A DNA stretch of 64,000 nt from Pseudocercospora fijiensis CIRAD86. Lineage: Eukaryota > Ascomycota > Dothideomycetes > Mycosphaerellales > Mycosphaerellaceae. The position numbers and the translations under genes were made by a program. The stretch covers positions 5,671,424 to 5,735,423 of the forward strand of contig NW_006921533.1 in assembly GCF_000340215.1 (NCBI RefSeq), written 5' to 3'. The notes beneath the pieces are model-generated. The model did no database searches. It saw nothing but the letters and a program-made list of their open reading frames with translations, and had not been told where the DNA came from. Shown here piece by piece: positions 11,541-22,328 of this stretch. Every line of letters starts with the position of its first letter. Within the stretch, counting starts at the first letter, position 1.

Positions 11541-11999
11541 GCTTTAGGATACGTTCTATAGACTATAGCTCTTTACTATTAGCTAAGACTTCTTCTAACT
11601 TAGTAGGCGCTTTATCGCCTTCGCGCTAGTAGTATAGTTTAAGGAGGGAGATATAGAAGGTGTTATAGATAGTATAATAAGGTAGAAGCTATAACTAGTA
11701 GGCCTAGCTATTGCCCTTCGGTTCTCGGATACGAAATAGGCTAATGTATCTTAGTGCGAGCTTAGGCCTTGTTTTACTATTAGGTAATAGGTGTTTGCGG
11801 ATACGGAGGTTCTTAGCACTTAGTATAACTATGTCGCCTTGTTTAAAGGTTATTAGCGTATAGTGCTTGTCGTAGTAGGTCTTTTAGTACTCTTAAGCCT
11901 TTATTAACTTCTCGGCTATCTTAGTATAGATTTCTCGCATCTTCTAAACCCTCTTAATAGCCGCTAGTGTTTCGGGTACTTAACGCGCTTCCCTTTCCT

Positions 12000-12800
12000 T
12001 ACGCTCGGCCTCGAGCGATAGGGGGTCTTATAGTATAGCAGCGTTTTGACCTATTATAGCTATATATAGTAAAACCTTAGTTAATAAGTAGACACTGTTA
12101 TTATATACGAATTTAGCTAGTTGTAAGAGGTTAACCTATCTATTAGGGTCCTTATTAATATAGCTGCGCAGGTACTGCTATAGCGTAGCATTCTACCTTT
12201 CTATCTAACCGTTAGTCTATAGATAGAAGGCTGTTAATAGCCGATGCTTCAGTCTTAGCTACAAGCATAATTCGCTCTAATAGTGCGATATAAATGTCGA
12301 GCCCCTATCGGAGACTATCCCCTTAGGGGTTCCCTAATAGGTATAGAAGATGTTAGTCTATAGCGCCTCTACTATATTAATAGTAGTCTAATCCTTACGC
12401 GCCGGGATATATCGAGCGCCTTTAGTAAATCGATCTACTATAATAAGGATAGCATTATACACGTCCTTACTGCCCCTACGCTTAGTAGGCGGAAGGCCTA
12501 TAATAAAGTCTATTATAAGCTCTATAAATAGCTTATAAGGGATTAGTAAGGAGGACAACTCGCTAAAAGGCTAATGCTTTAGTGCCTTAATACGTTAGTA
12601 TACGGCACACGTATTAACGTATTCCTTTATATCCCGCTTACTATTTAGCTAGTAGTATATACGCGATAGTAGCTCGTACGACCTCTCTATACTATAGTAA
12701 CCGGCAAGCTTACTATTATAGTGTCGCTTAAGAAGTTCTTATCGGATCGAGTGTTTAGCGGGGATATAGTATCTGCCCTTGAACTTTAAATGACCTTTGT
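12000..12800 (-). pseudogene. Relict integrase of the gypsy element
   Basis: On the minus strand the zinc-binding region gives a Y-E-L-L-S-R-I-Y-Y stretch followed by KRDIKEYVNTCAVY. The catalytic core shows a DFIIGLPPTKRRGSK-like stretch (first Asp), IVSDRGSTFISH (second Asp) and YPQTNGQIERQNATL-like sequence (the Glu). This is the D,D-35-E arrangement of retroviral-type integrases. Several codons are now TAG. Confidence 0.85.
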
Positions 12801-13899
12801 TATCGATCGACTAATTGTTACTCTTGCTAGATCGAGTCTTTTGCCTACTTATAAGCCTATCGATACGTTTAGTAGCAAAGGCGTCCCTCTACTAAGCACG
12901 TAACAGCTCGTCTATAAACGATTAACTACCCCTATTTGTAAGGTCATTTAATAGCACCCTCGCTATTAAACGAGGTACGTATTGTATATATCTAATAGTA
13001 CTAGTAGCCGGATTAACTATATTAGTGCTTTAATCGCTATTACTATATATAGCGATATCGACTAGGGAGTTATTATAACTTCTCCTGTCTGTGTCCTTAG
13101 CCCTTACCTTAATACGCACTGTTAATATAGCAAGAGTATTAATATACTTTAAGCCGTCGCGGAGTCCGGTAAGCCGCTTATCCTACGCGTACTTATTAAC
13201 AATACGGGCTATAGCAATCTTATACTGCAGGGTTAGAAATAAAGAATTAATAGATTGCTAAGTCTCGCTATTATAATTAGGTCGCCTCGATAGGCTATTA
13301 GTAGGGTTACTTACGCCTAGCCGATGTAATATATTAAAATCGAACCCGGCGAGGTAGACGGCCTATCTAGCCTATCGACCTATAACCCTAGTTACCTTAG
13401 TAATGCTACGGAGGTTGTTATAGTCTATATAGACCTAAATAGTATGCTATACACTATCGAGATAGTGCCTCTAATGCTTAAAGGCCTCGATAATAGCTAG
13501 GAGCTCTTACTCGTAGGTCTCGTACCGACGTTCTATATCGATTATCTTCCGTAAAAAGAAGGCAATTAGGTACTAGTAGTAGTTACTATCTAACTGCTAA
13601 GACATTATAGCTAATATAGCGAACTGTAAAGCGTTAGTCTTAATACGGATTGGTTTGCTTAGTACGAAGTAGTATAATAAGGGGACTTTAGTAAAGCGCT
13701 ACTTTAAACCGTTAAAAGCGGCTTGTGCTCTATTAGTCTATTTAAACTCTCTAGTTAGGTTAGCTTTGGTTTTAGTGAGCTTAGTCAGTAGCATTACATA
13801 CCTCGAATAGCCCTTAATAAAGCGATAATAGAAATTAGCGAAGCCGAGGAACGACTGCAGTTCCTTAATTAACGTAGGAACAGGCTATTTAGTAATGGT

Positions 13900-14500
13900 T
13901 TTAATCCGATTAGGATTAGCCTTAACACCCTTAGTTAATACGAGGAAGCTAAGGAATAACACCTTTTTAGTAGCAAAGGTGCATTTAGAAGGTTTGTAAT
14001 ATAGTCTATAGGCTCGTAGGCGGTTAAGGACCTTACGTACTACGGCCTAGTGTTCTGCAATATTAGGTAAATGTATATAAACTAGGATGTTATCTAGGTA
14101 AACTATATAGAGATAGTCTAATAGGCCTAAAAGGGCTCGATTAATATAGGACTAGAATGTTGTAAAGGCATTAGCTAGGCTAAATAGCATAACTAAGTAT
14201 TCGAAATAGCTATAGCGAGTACGGAAGGCTGTTTTCTATTCGTTACCCTTACGAATGCGGATACGATAGTACGCATCCTTAATGTCTAGTATAGTGTAGT
14301 AGTAAGCCCTAGAAAGGCGATCGAGGGTCTTATTAATAAGGGGAAGTAGACAGCGGTCTTTAATAGTAACAGCATTAAGCCCTCTATAATTAATATATAA
14401 ACGTAGGCCGCTATCCTTCTTTAGCACGAACAGGATAGGTGCACTAGTAGGGCTGTTGCTATATCGTATCCGGCTATTAGCTAGGTTTTCCTCTAGGTAC
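13900..14500 (-). pseudogene. Relict reverse transcriptase with a mutated YxDD box
   Basis: An open stretch at 14236-14427 reads GLRLYINYRGLNAVTIKDR and YYTILDIKDAYYRIRIRKG, the classic gypsy RT blocks (DYRxLN and LDLxxAYHxIRI). The polymerase active site at 14089-14100 reads YLDN rather than YLDD: the second catalytic Asp codon GAT has become AAT, a G-to-A change typical of RIP. The product would be inactive even without the stop codons. Confidence 0.88.
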
Positions 14501-16916
14501 TTACGTAATATAGCAAGCTCTCGCTTACTAAGGTTGTAGTCTTGTAGAGGGGACTAAAAGGAACCTCTTTGCCCTCTATAATGTTAATCTTATAATCCGT
14601 CTCTTTAAATATAGGCAATGTCGATACTAGGTAGTGTTTAAATATATCGATATAAGTCTCTCGGATAGGTTCTAGTATACGAGCAAGCTAATTAGGATTA
14701 TTAGGGGGCACAGGTTTATCGTTATTACTAACGAGCAGATCGGTAGTCGGATTAGCTAAGGCGGAGGCTAGTATTAGGTTGCTAATAAACAGGACCCGGA
14801 TATCGTTAGAGTACTCGCTAATATTAATATGTTTAATATCCTCTTTCCTAGCGATTCTAAATCGCTATTGTTAACTACCTAAGTCTATAACTATAGCATA
14901 GTACTTAAGAACAGGGTTGCTAATAACAATATCGGATAGGAGGCTGTCTATGTCTACTACGTAGGTAGTAAAGTTTAGTAGGCGTTTATTTCCGAGGTCG
15001 TCTTTTAGAACTATAGGAACATAGTAGGCCCTATAGGTTAAGTGCCGAGCGTTATTAAACTAAGCAAGGACTAGCATGTCAGTCCTAGGCAATTGTCGGA
15101 GGTCTAATTGCTTAGCTAAGCGATAGTTAATAAGGGCGCTAACTGAATTTCCGGGGTCTAGTATAACCTTTATTTTATAGTTAGTATCGGGCCTAGATAT
15201 AAGATAGGTACGTATAATAGCTAGCATAATGTCGATAGTCTTACGCCGTATAAGGCTAACAGTTAGTGCGGCGCTTACTCTTTTTTCGAAGGTTAGCCTA
15301 TAGAGGTAGCGTTAGCTACTAAGAGGTGCTTTCGGTACTTAGTAGTAGTACGGTCGACTCGGGCCTAGTCTCGAGGTCTATTATATTAGCTTAGTAAATA
15401 AGTGGTACTATTATAGTTAAAGCACTTATATCTAGTTAGGGCACCGCTAGGTCCGCTCGAATTAGTACTAGAGTTAGATAAACGATTAGGGGTATATAGA
15501 AATAAGCCCCTTCCTTGTCCTCTTCCTCGCTAGGGGTTTCTACCGCGGTACCGGCCCCTGCCCCTTCTACGTTAGTCGTTACTATTTCTATTGTTAGTAG
15601 TGTTAGTTTAGGGAGTATCTCCTTAGTTTCTACCGCAGCTACTACGGTTACCGCGGTTAGTACTAGCTAGTCGGATCCTCGATTCTAGTCGCTATTAGAG
15701 TTAAACAGCCCGTTCGGCTGTTTCTACTTCGACTATGAATTAAATGCGCGTTAGATTAGCCTGTTCGAATATACGGCGGCGGTCTAATTTAAGGACTAAT
15801 TCCTATCGCAATTTAGGGCGTATTTTAGAAATCTAGATAGAGTCGGTCTTAGCTAGCAAATCGTCCTTAAGGGTCTTTAAATAGGCCTTAAATAAGCGAG
15901 CCGATTAGTTAGTCTTTTGTTTAGCTCGAAGGTACTAATCCTAAGCATATTATTGCCTTAGTATAGGGTTTCTAAGGGTATCTAGTATAATAGTTTTGTA
16001 GGTTTGCTACTAAATAGCAGTCTAGTTATCTAGGGAGTTAAAATGGTTATCCTAGGTGCGCTTTAGGTCTCTATTAATATACTGCATAGCATAGACGACT
16101 AACGAATAGTCGTCTAGAAGGGCCCTCGGTGCGTTTCGCTAGTTAAGCTTATAATCGCGTATATAATTATTGTATTGCTTGCGACTAGAGCCGTTAAATA
16201 CGGTACAGTCCTTAAGCTTAGTATCCTTCTTTTAGACAGGGACGGGTAGTAAGGAAGGCCCTACTACTAGTTCCGGTTTAGCAGTAGTTGTTAGGGCTTC
16301 CTATAGGCGGCGAATCTCGAGGAGATTATCCTTTAGCTGTTGTTCTTAACGTAGGGCAGTAAGCCTATTTTAAGTAGCTTCCTAAAGTCTCCCTACTAGT
16401 TAAGGGCTAAAGGCTAGCTAGCTATATCGTCGATTAACAATGTTGTTAAGTATGTCGTTAATAGGCAATTCTAGATTATTACCTAGAACTATAGGTTCTT
16501 CGGCAGGTCTAGTAGTAGGCTCTTTAGTAGGAGGCACTTTAGTAGGTGCTTCGGTAGGCACTTTAGTAGGTACTGTACTACTAGCGTTGTCGTTGCTAGC
16601 GCTGCTAGCGGCAGTACGGTTGTTATTTCGTAATAAACCGGCTATTATAAGGGGCGATACTAATAATGTATTGTTAGCCCCTAAGATACGGATATAGCGG
16701 AATTAGTAGATATCGGCCTAGTATACTTAACTTAGTATAATAGGCCGTATAGAAGGCCTTGCTTAATAATTGGCACGGTTGTTTTAATAGAATAGTACGT
16801 ATAGGTCCCGTTATTCGGGCGTAATATAGTTAAATCGATAGTTTTCGTAGCTATACCGCTAAAAGCTTGAAATAAGGACTATCTAGCTACTACCCTTAAA
16901 GGGTAATCGAATACTA

Positions 16917-17105
16917 TATAAGAAGGGTTATATTAGCAGGTAGATAGGGTGGTAGTAGGTATAAGTAGTATTCGATAGAGAACTAGGAGGAGAAGGAGGA
17001 AGGCAGGCTAGTTAGCCTAACGCTAAGCGCTAAGCCCTACCTAAGGCACTAAGACCCTAGCTTCACTCGAGCCGGTTATATACTAATTACGTATAGCCTC
17101 TAATA
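16917..17105 (-). repeat. LTR (5' LTR of the minus-strand element)
   Basis: A 189-bp copy of 9970-10158, followed by the target duplication TACGG at 17106-17110. Its first bases read TATAAG where the other copy reads TGTAAG. Confidence 0.9.
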
Positions 17106-18429
17106 TACGGACACGTAGAAGTTAGCCTTTAACGGCGACTAGCACTAAGTAGGTAATAAGATTAAAAGCGATAAGGTATATTAAATAGCGCTAGATAAGG
17201 CGGAAGCACTCGTACTTACTAAGCGGAAGAATGTCTTCGTAGATATAGACTTCTATATTAAACCTAAGGCAGTAGCGGCTATACTAGTTAGCAAGAAGCC
17301 GGCTTCTAATCTAACCTCTGTTTAGCTTGCTAACGCTAGCGTTATAATAGCTAAACTCGAGACTTAGAAGCGCTACGACTATTAGATTATCCGTAACTTC
17401 CTATATACGATAAAGGACTATAAGAACTTCTAGAAGGCTAGTAAGCATGCGTACTAGCGTAACCGGAAGCTAAAGGACTGTAGTAAGAACTACTTTCTAT
17501 TCTTCGAGGCGGCTATAATTAAGGGTTGTAAAGCGATCGCTTCTAGTAAATAGAAGGTTAATAAGCAAACCGGCGCTCTCGAGGATAGGTTACCGGTAAG
17601 GTTAGAAATTAAGCTAATAAAGAGGAAGGTCGAGAATAATTTGCAGAAGAGTACTATCTAGAAGATAAGAGGTTACCGCCGTAGTAGTAACGAGGACGAC
17701 TCGCCTCGTAAACTAGCCGTTAGAAGTAGTAGAATTTAGCCGATTATCTATAACAACTTTAGTAAGGACTTTAGTCGCATTCTAGATAGCAAACTACGCG
17801 GCAGTAGCCTTATTGCTAGTATACTAAGTTAGACACCTATTCGAGCTCTAGTTAAGACTAGTTTGCGTAATACTAGACTACTACGCAATATCGTTTAGTA
17901 CGAGAAGCTAACGGTAGAATTCTTCGACTAGGTTGCCCTTTACCGCGATTTCTAGGATTATAACTATTTATAGCCTTATATCGCCTATTTCGTCGGTATA
18001 GGATAGACACTAGAGACTATCTGTAACCTAACAAAGGACGACTAGCCGGCGGTACTTAACTAGGTAGATAGTATACGGTTAAGACTAAAGAAAGCTATTA
18101 TCGAGTTTATAAGGAAGAAATAGGATAAAGTTATAGCGGCGGAAGTAGCCGCTACTAAAGAAGGAGAGAACTTTTAAGAATCTTAGCTTCCTTCCTATAC
18201 CTTTCTTTATATAACTATAATATATATAAACTTGTAATAAGCGGGAGATTTCTATAGTAATAGCACTTATTTAGCCTATATATAATTAATTAATATAATG
18301 CGTTAGTTGTAGTACAATATAAGTAATAGGCAAGGCTAGCGTTCGTATATATTCTTTGTGCCTCTACGCTTCGGCGCTTGCCGCGCGCTAGTCTACCTAA
18401 TTATATTACTCGAAATCGTTAAAATCTAC

Positions 18430-19720
18430 CTTTTCTTCTACTTCTTCCTCGTTATCTTCCTTATATAATAAATACAGCGCTTCTACGTCGTTAAGCACCG
18501 ACGGCTCGTTATTCTAAACCTACTTTATCTATTAGGATTCTTCTAGGTCGAGCGCTATTATATTTTAAGCGTTACTAGCCGTCGACTCGAATTAGGAAGC
18601 ATCGTACGGCAAATCTACCCCTTCGACGTTATAACTAGCAAAAGCGAAGAGCGTATACGTACGGCGGCCTCTATATCGGTAGAGACAATATAGTAAGTAG
18701 TCCTAGAAGCTAAAGAACTTCGGCTGCTAGTTTCTATACCTTTTAATCGTCTTCTTTAGTAGGTTAAAGCTACCTTCGATAGGATTCAAATCCGGCGAAT
18801 ACGGCGGTAAGTACTCGAGTCGGTGTCTAGCGTTAAGTATTGCCTATTTAATCCTTAATCTATAATAGATACTAGTATTATCTATAACAAATATTATCGG
18901 CGGACTATCTTCGAGGCACGGCAACACCTACTTAGTAATCTAGGTATAGAAGCGGTTACTATTAATCGATCCTTAGTATATATAGGTATACAGTAAGTAT
19001 CTATAAATCGTAAAAGCCGGCAGTACTAACTAACGCACCTCCCTCTTAGTATACTACACATCGATATAGATTATACCTCTTAGAGACTATCTATACTTCC
19101 GCTAACCTGTCTTCTAATTGCTAGTAGTCTTATCGATAAATACTAATCGATCTACGGGCTATTTTGCGTACCTAATCGTCTATAGAGCCCTTAGTAGTAG
19201 GTTACGCTCCTTCGCTTGCCGCTTAACGTCCTTCCGCGTATATTTGTTCCTTTTTAATATCCTACCGATTAGAGTAGGTCGAAGCTTAATCTTACTACTT
19301 CCGCTATTATTTATAGGGCGTAGCCTTATAAACTCGTCTTAAAGAGCTTAGATTATCTCTATAAAGTAGGCGTCCGGCCGGTCGTCGAGAAACGATAGTA
19401 GGAAGTCTACCTTAATAGTAAGGAGGGCTTCCTTCTATCTATAGTATTGCGTACCTATATTATTAGTATATAGGGTACTAAATAGCCGCTATTTCTATTA
19501 ATATCGATATATAGAGCGGATAGACAATAGTAGCTTAGTAAAGCTATGTATTTGCTTAGTAGTAAAGCCTTTATTAAAGAGGTTAATTAGTTAGCCTTAC
19601 TAGTCGTCGTTAATGCGAGCTTTCTTAACTATAACTGCTAACAATACCTTAGAAGGGTCTATACTACTAGATTATCGACGATACGATCTACTAGAGAATT
19701 CTAGGCTTTATAAAGAGGAC
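18430..19720 (-). pseudogene. Relict Tc1/mariner (IS630-type) transposase
   Basis: The minus strand around 18,900-18,775 reads a VIDN-like second catalytic block and then LEYLPPYSPDLNPIEGSF, the PYSPDLNPIE signature that carries the third catalytic acid in Tc1/mariner DDE transposases. Upstream, between about 19,700 and 18,950, the same strand gives broken transposase-like sequence with RIP-type stops. An apparent 74-codon frame on the other strand (19118-19342) is its shadow. I could not identify terminal inverted repeats or the TA target duplication. Confidence 0.75.
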
Positions 19721-19739
19721 TAGAGAGTAGATTTTAGTA

Positions 19740-20276
19740 GAAAATAGCTGTGTGTTTGCTCGCTAAGCCTCTCTCGGAGGTATAGGGCTCTCCCCGTACT
19801 AACTAACAAGAATAAGCCGGCATATAGTACATACTATATATATACTACTGTAGTTGTTTGCTAGGGACCGGTGTTCGAGAGTAGTGGCATAATAATATCC
19901 GAAAGCGCGTACACTACTGTATATAGAGTAGTGCCTACTTGACTACTCCTTTCCTGCCTCGTGACGCCGTGACGGCAGTGCGAACGCAAAGAGCAATAAT
20001 GCCGACGGCCGAGTAGAACGAGCTAGCTTTTGGTTGGAGGCAGGGGTGTCCACTGCCGCGGCCGCGCCCGCATCATATTCGGCCGCCTGGTCGCAAGCGA
20101 TGCCATCCAACGCACGACCACACAAGTCATCGGTCGTGGTGCGGCAGAGCGATCCGTCCTGCTGGGACGCACAGAAATTGCCCAACATGGCGACCACCGA
20201 TGTCTCCTTCGCACAAGCATATCTGCCACGAGCGGGAAAGGCTAGAGGGCAATGAGAGACACAGCCCGTGTCAAGC
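19740..20276. other. Boundary between RIP block and gene island; methyltransferase upstream region
   Basis: Up to about 19,930 the sequence is TpA-rich. From about 19,940 it changes within a few tens of bases to GC-rich sequence with normal CpA and TpG content. The remaining 300 bp upstream of the methyltransferase start contain overlapping short frames on both strands, none with recognisable content. I see no gene here; this is the likely promoter. Confidence 0.6.
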
Positions 20277-21382
20277 ATGGCCGACGACAACATTGAAGCC
20301 GACCGCTGGAGCGATCAGGACTCCGCCTTTGGAGGAACCGCGTCGTTAGCAGACAGCACCACCTCCATCACTAGTAGCCTCCGCGAATCCGTCTTCAACT
20401 ATCAATTCGAGCATGGCCGGCGCTATCATGCATTCCAGGCTGGGAAATATATCTTTCCCAATGATGAGCAGGAGATGGAGCGCATGGACATCGAGCACCA
20501 CAATCAGAAGCTGCAGATGGATGGAGAGCTGTTTTTATGCCCTCTTGTGGATGAGCCGACTGAGATTCTGGACTTGGGCACCGGCACCGGAATTTGGTGC
20601 ATCGATATGGCCGATAAGTATCCTGATTGCCAGCTTATTGGAACAGATTTGAGGTGAGCAGAGCATGCTTCTATCGACTCCCTCCAGAAGCTGATGCCTG
20701 TCATGCAGCCCTGTGCAGCCTAGCTGGACACCACCGAATTGCCGCTTCGAAATCGATGATTTCGATAAAGAATGGACTTTTGGCTCGGATCGCTTCGATA
20801 TGATCCGCCACGCCTTTATCGTGGGGCACGTCAAAGATTATCCTGAGTTTTACAAGCGTGCCTTCAATGCCCTGAAGCCGGGAGGGAGCATGCAAATTGT
20901 TGAAATCGAATTCCAGCTATACTGCGATGATGGCACACTGGCTCCGGACTCTGCGCTTCTCAAATGGTGCTCCCTGATGTATGAGGCATTTGCAAAGATT
21001 GGAGCTGTCGTGCCGACGGCGGAAAACTATAAAGAATGGCTGGAGGATGCCGGGTACGAAGACGTTCATCTTGAGATCATCAAGCGCCCTTCCAATGACT
21101 GGCCGAAGGATCCGAAATGGAAAGAGATCGGTAGAGTGAGTTCGCTTCTCGGGACACTGTGCAGCATGTACTGATCAGGTCCTCTAGTACTGCTGCTTGA
21201 ATTTCTTGGAGGGAATGGAGGGCTTCACAGTTGGGCCACTCACACGCGTCCTAGGCTGGAAGCCTGAGGAAGTGCAAGTCTTGTTGGCGAAGATGCGCTC
21301 AGAGTGGCTGAAGCGAAAGATTCACGCGTATCACAAAGGGTATGACATTCCTATGGTTATCAGCCGTGCGCCTGGCCTCTGA
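20277..21382 (+). CDS. LaeA-like SAM-dependent methyltransferase
   Basis: A class I SAM-dependent methyltransferase of the fungal LaeA/TAM-like family; members act as regulators or small-molecule methyltransferases, and substrates are mostly unknown. Three exons: 20277-20653, 20709-21135 and 21188-21382, giving 332 residues. The introns are 55 and 52 bp. The first splice creates GTDLSPVQPSWTPPNC, the family's characteristic segment after motif II, which supports the junction strongly; the second gives EIGRYCCLNFLEGMEGF. Motif I, ILDLGTGTGIW, lies at about residues 97-107, and YxFEHGRRYH near residue 45 is also family-typical. The start is the first ATG in frame; an in-frame GTG lies three codons upstream. 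There is no signal peptide, so it is presumably cytosolic or nuclear. It sits within 400 bp of RIP-ruined repeats. No polyketide or peptide synthetase genes are nearby, so a metabolite-cluster role is not supported. It is probably one of many LaeA paralogues rather than LaeA itself. Confidence 0.9.
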
Positions 21383-22328
21383 CTTCTGCTCTAGCATCGT
21401 TTGCTATGGTACCAAGCCTATGCACCCGACCACAGGTACCAATGGACCTCATTGATGACTTGGCACGCATCCGTAACATCCGAGCACGGCAGTCAAGAAT
21501 CGGACGCTCAAGTTAAATGGCGTCAAACAGCATTACCAACCTCAGCAGACATTTTACGCCCAGACATAAGACTCGAGCACAGCCTGCAGCCATATCGACA
21601 GATAGCAATCCGAGAGAATAGTTGATAGTAAGCCGCGCAAGCACATAAAGAGCAAGACACAGGAATATAAGAGCATGCGTTATAGTGGACAGCGTTCAAA
21701 GCGTGGAGTAGTAGCATACGGGCTCGCATCCTTGGCAGATACAGATGGTACAGACGATGGTGTCCGTATGGAACCGATTCCCAAGGTGTATCCCTGTGTT
21801 TCCTGCATCAGACGTGCGTAACTCGCTGCCATCTAGTCCTCTGCCAGTCACGCAGCCAGTGTCGAACAATACGAGAGACTACTAGGTAACACCGTAACTG
21901 GGTTATTTCAAGAACCGAGTAATACACCCTCTGTCAAGAACCGGCTTGTAGCGTCCGCCGTCCGCCGCCCGAATACAGGCATAATCTGCTTCTCCCATTG
22001 GATGAAACAGCATTCGCAGGGCTCGGAGGCTCTTCCACAGGGTATGATAATACCGCCGAAACTTTGAAAGAGGGTGTACACCGTGTACTAACCTGGGTAC
22101 CCCCGGAGACAGTTCCTGGTTGCTTACGTGCAATGCTTGGGGATGAGATCATTACTATTGTTGGCTCAATTAACGTCTAGGACTCTAGACTGCACTCGTT
22201 CACCACGTCTTTCCACACACCACATTCGCTTTCTCCCCATGCTATCCATCATTGCTATGGTTTAGCCCATCCCTCAAACAACTGTGCGACGCGCGCCCGC
22301 GCACTCGGAGCTGCGACCGCCGAGCGTG
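21383..22328. other. Intergenic region, no gene seen
   Basis: About 950 bp of normal composition between two plus-strand genes. The short frames on both strands lack start context, splice support or recognisable sequence. The last 130 bp are pyrimidine-rich and probably hold the wall-protein promoter and leader. Confidence 0.5.

Larger units (their letters stand above)
9970..17105 (-). mobile_element. Complete RIP-mutated Ty3/gypsy chromovirus-type LTR retrotransposon (7.14 kb)
   Basis: Two 189-bp direct LTRs (9970-10158 and 16917-17105) flank about 6.76 kb, bordered by the 5-bp duplication TACGG. LTR ends read TG..TA and TA..TA, consistent with an original TG..CA altered by RIP. Coding runs on the minus strand: gag region (about 16.7-15.3 kb), reverse transcriptase (about 14.5-13.9 kb), RNase H, integrase (about 12.8-12.0 kb) and a C-terminal chromodomain (about 11.54-11.43 kb). 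That order, integrase last followed by a chromodomain, identifies a Ty3/gypsy chromovirus. In-frame TAG codons and a damaged catalytic site show it is dead. The two LTRs differ by only a handful of C/T or G/A changes. Confidence 0.92.
9625..18177 (+). pseudogene. Unrecognised relict gene split by the gypsy insertion
   Basis: A plus-strand protein-like frame runs from about 9640 to 9969 and resumes after the LTR element, at 17111, to a stop at 18175-18177. Readable parts after the insertion include ALVLTKRKNVFVDIDFYIKP, KPKAVAAILVSKKPASNL and a C-terminal KKAIIEFIRKK. Stops are RIP-type TAG. The frame carries across the target duplication, so this gene was intact when the retrotransposon landed. 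The family is not recognised. The convergent Tc1/mariner relict lies about 260 bp downstream, and the two could belong to one older element. Confidence 0.4.

Noticed and set aside
19943..20293. A 116-codon minus-strand frame and several overlapping frames upstream of the methyltransferase
   Set aside because: They lie in GC-rich promoter DNA, overlap one another on both strands, and have no recognisable content or splice signals.
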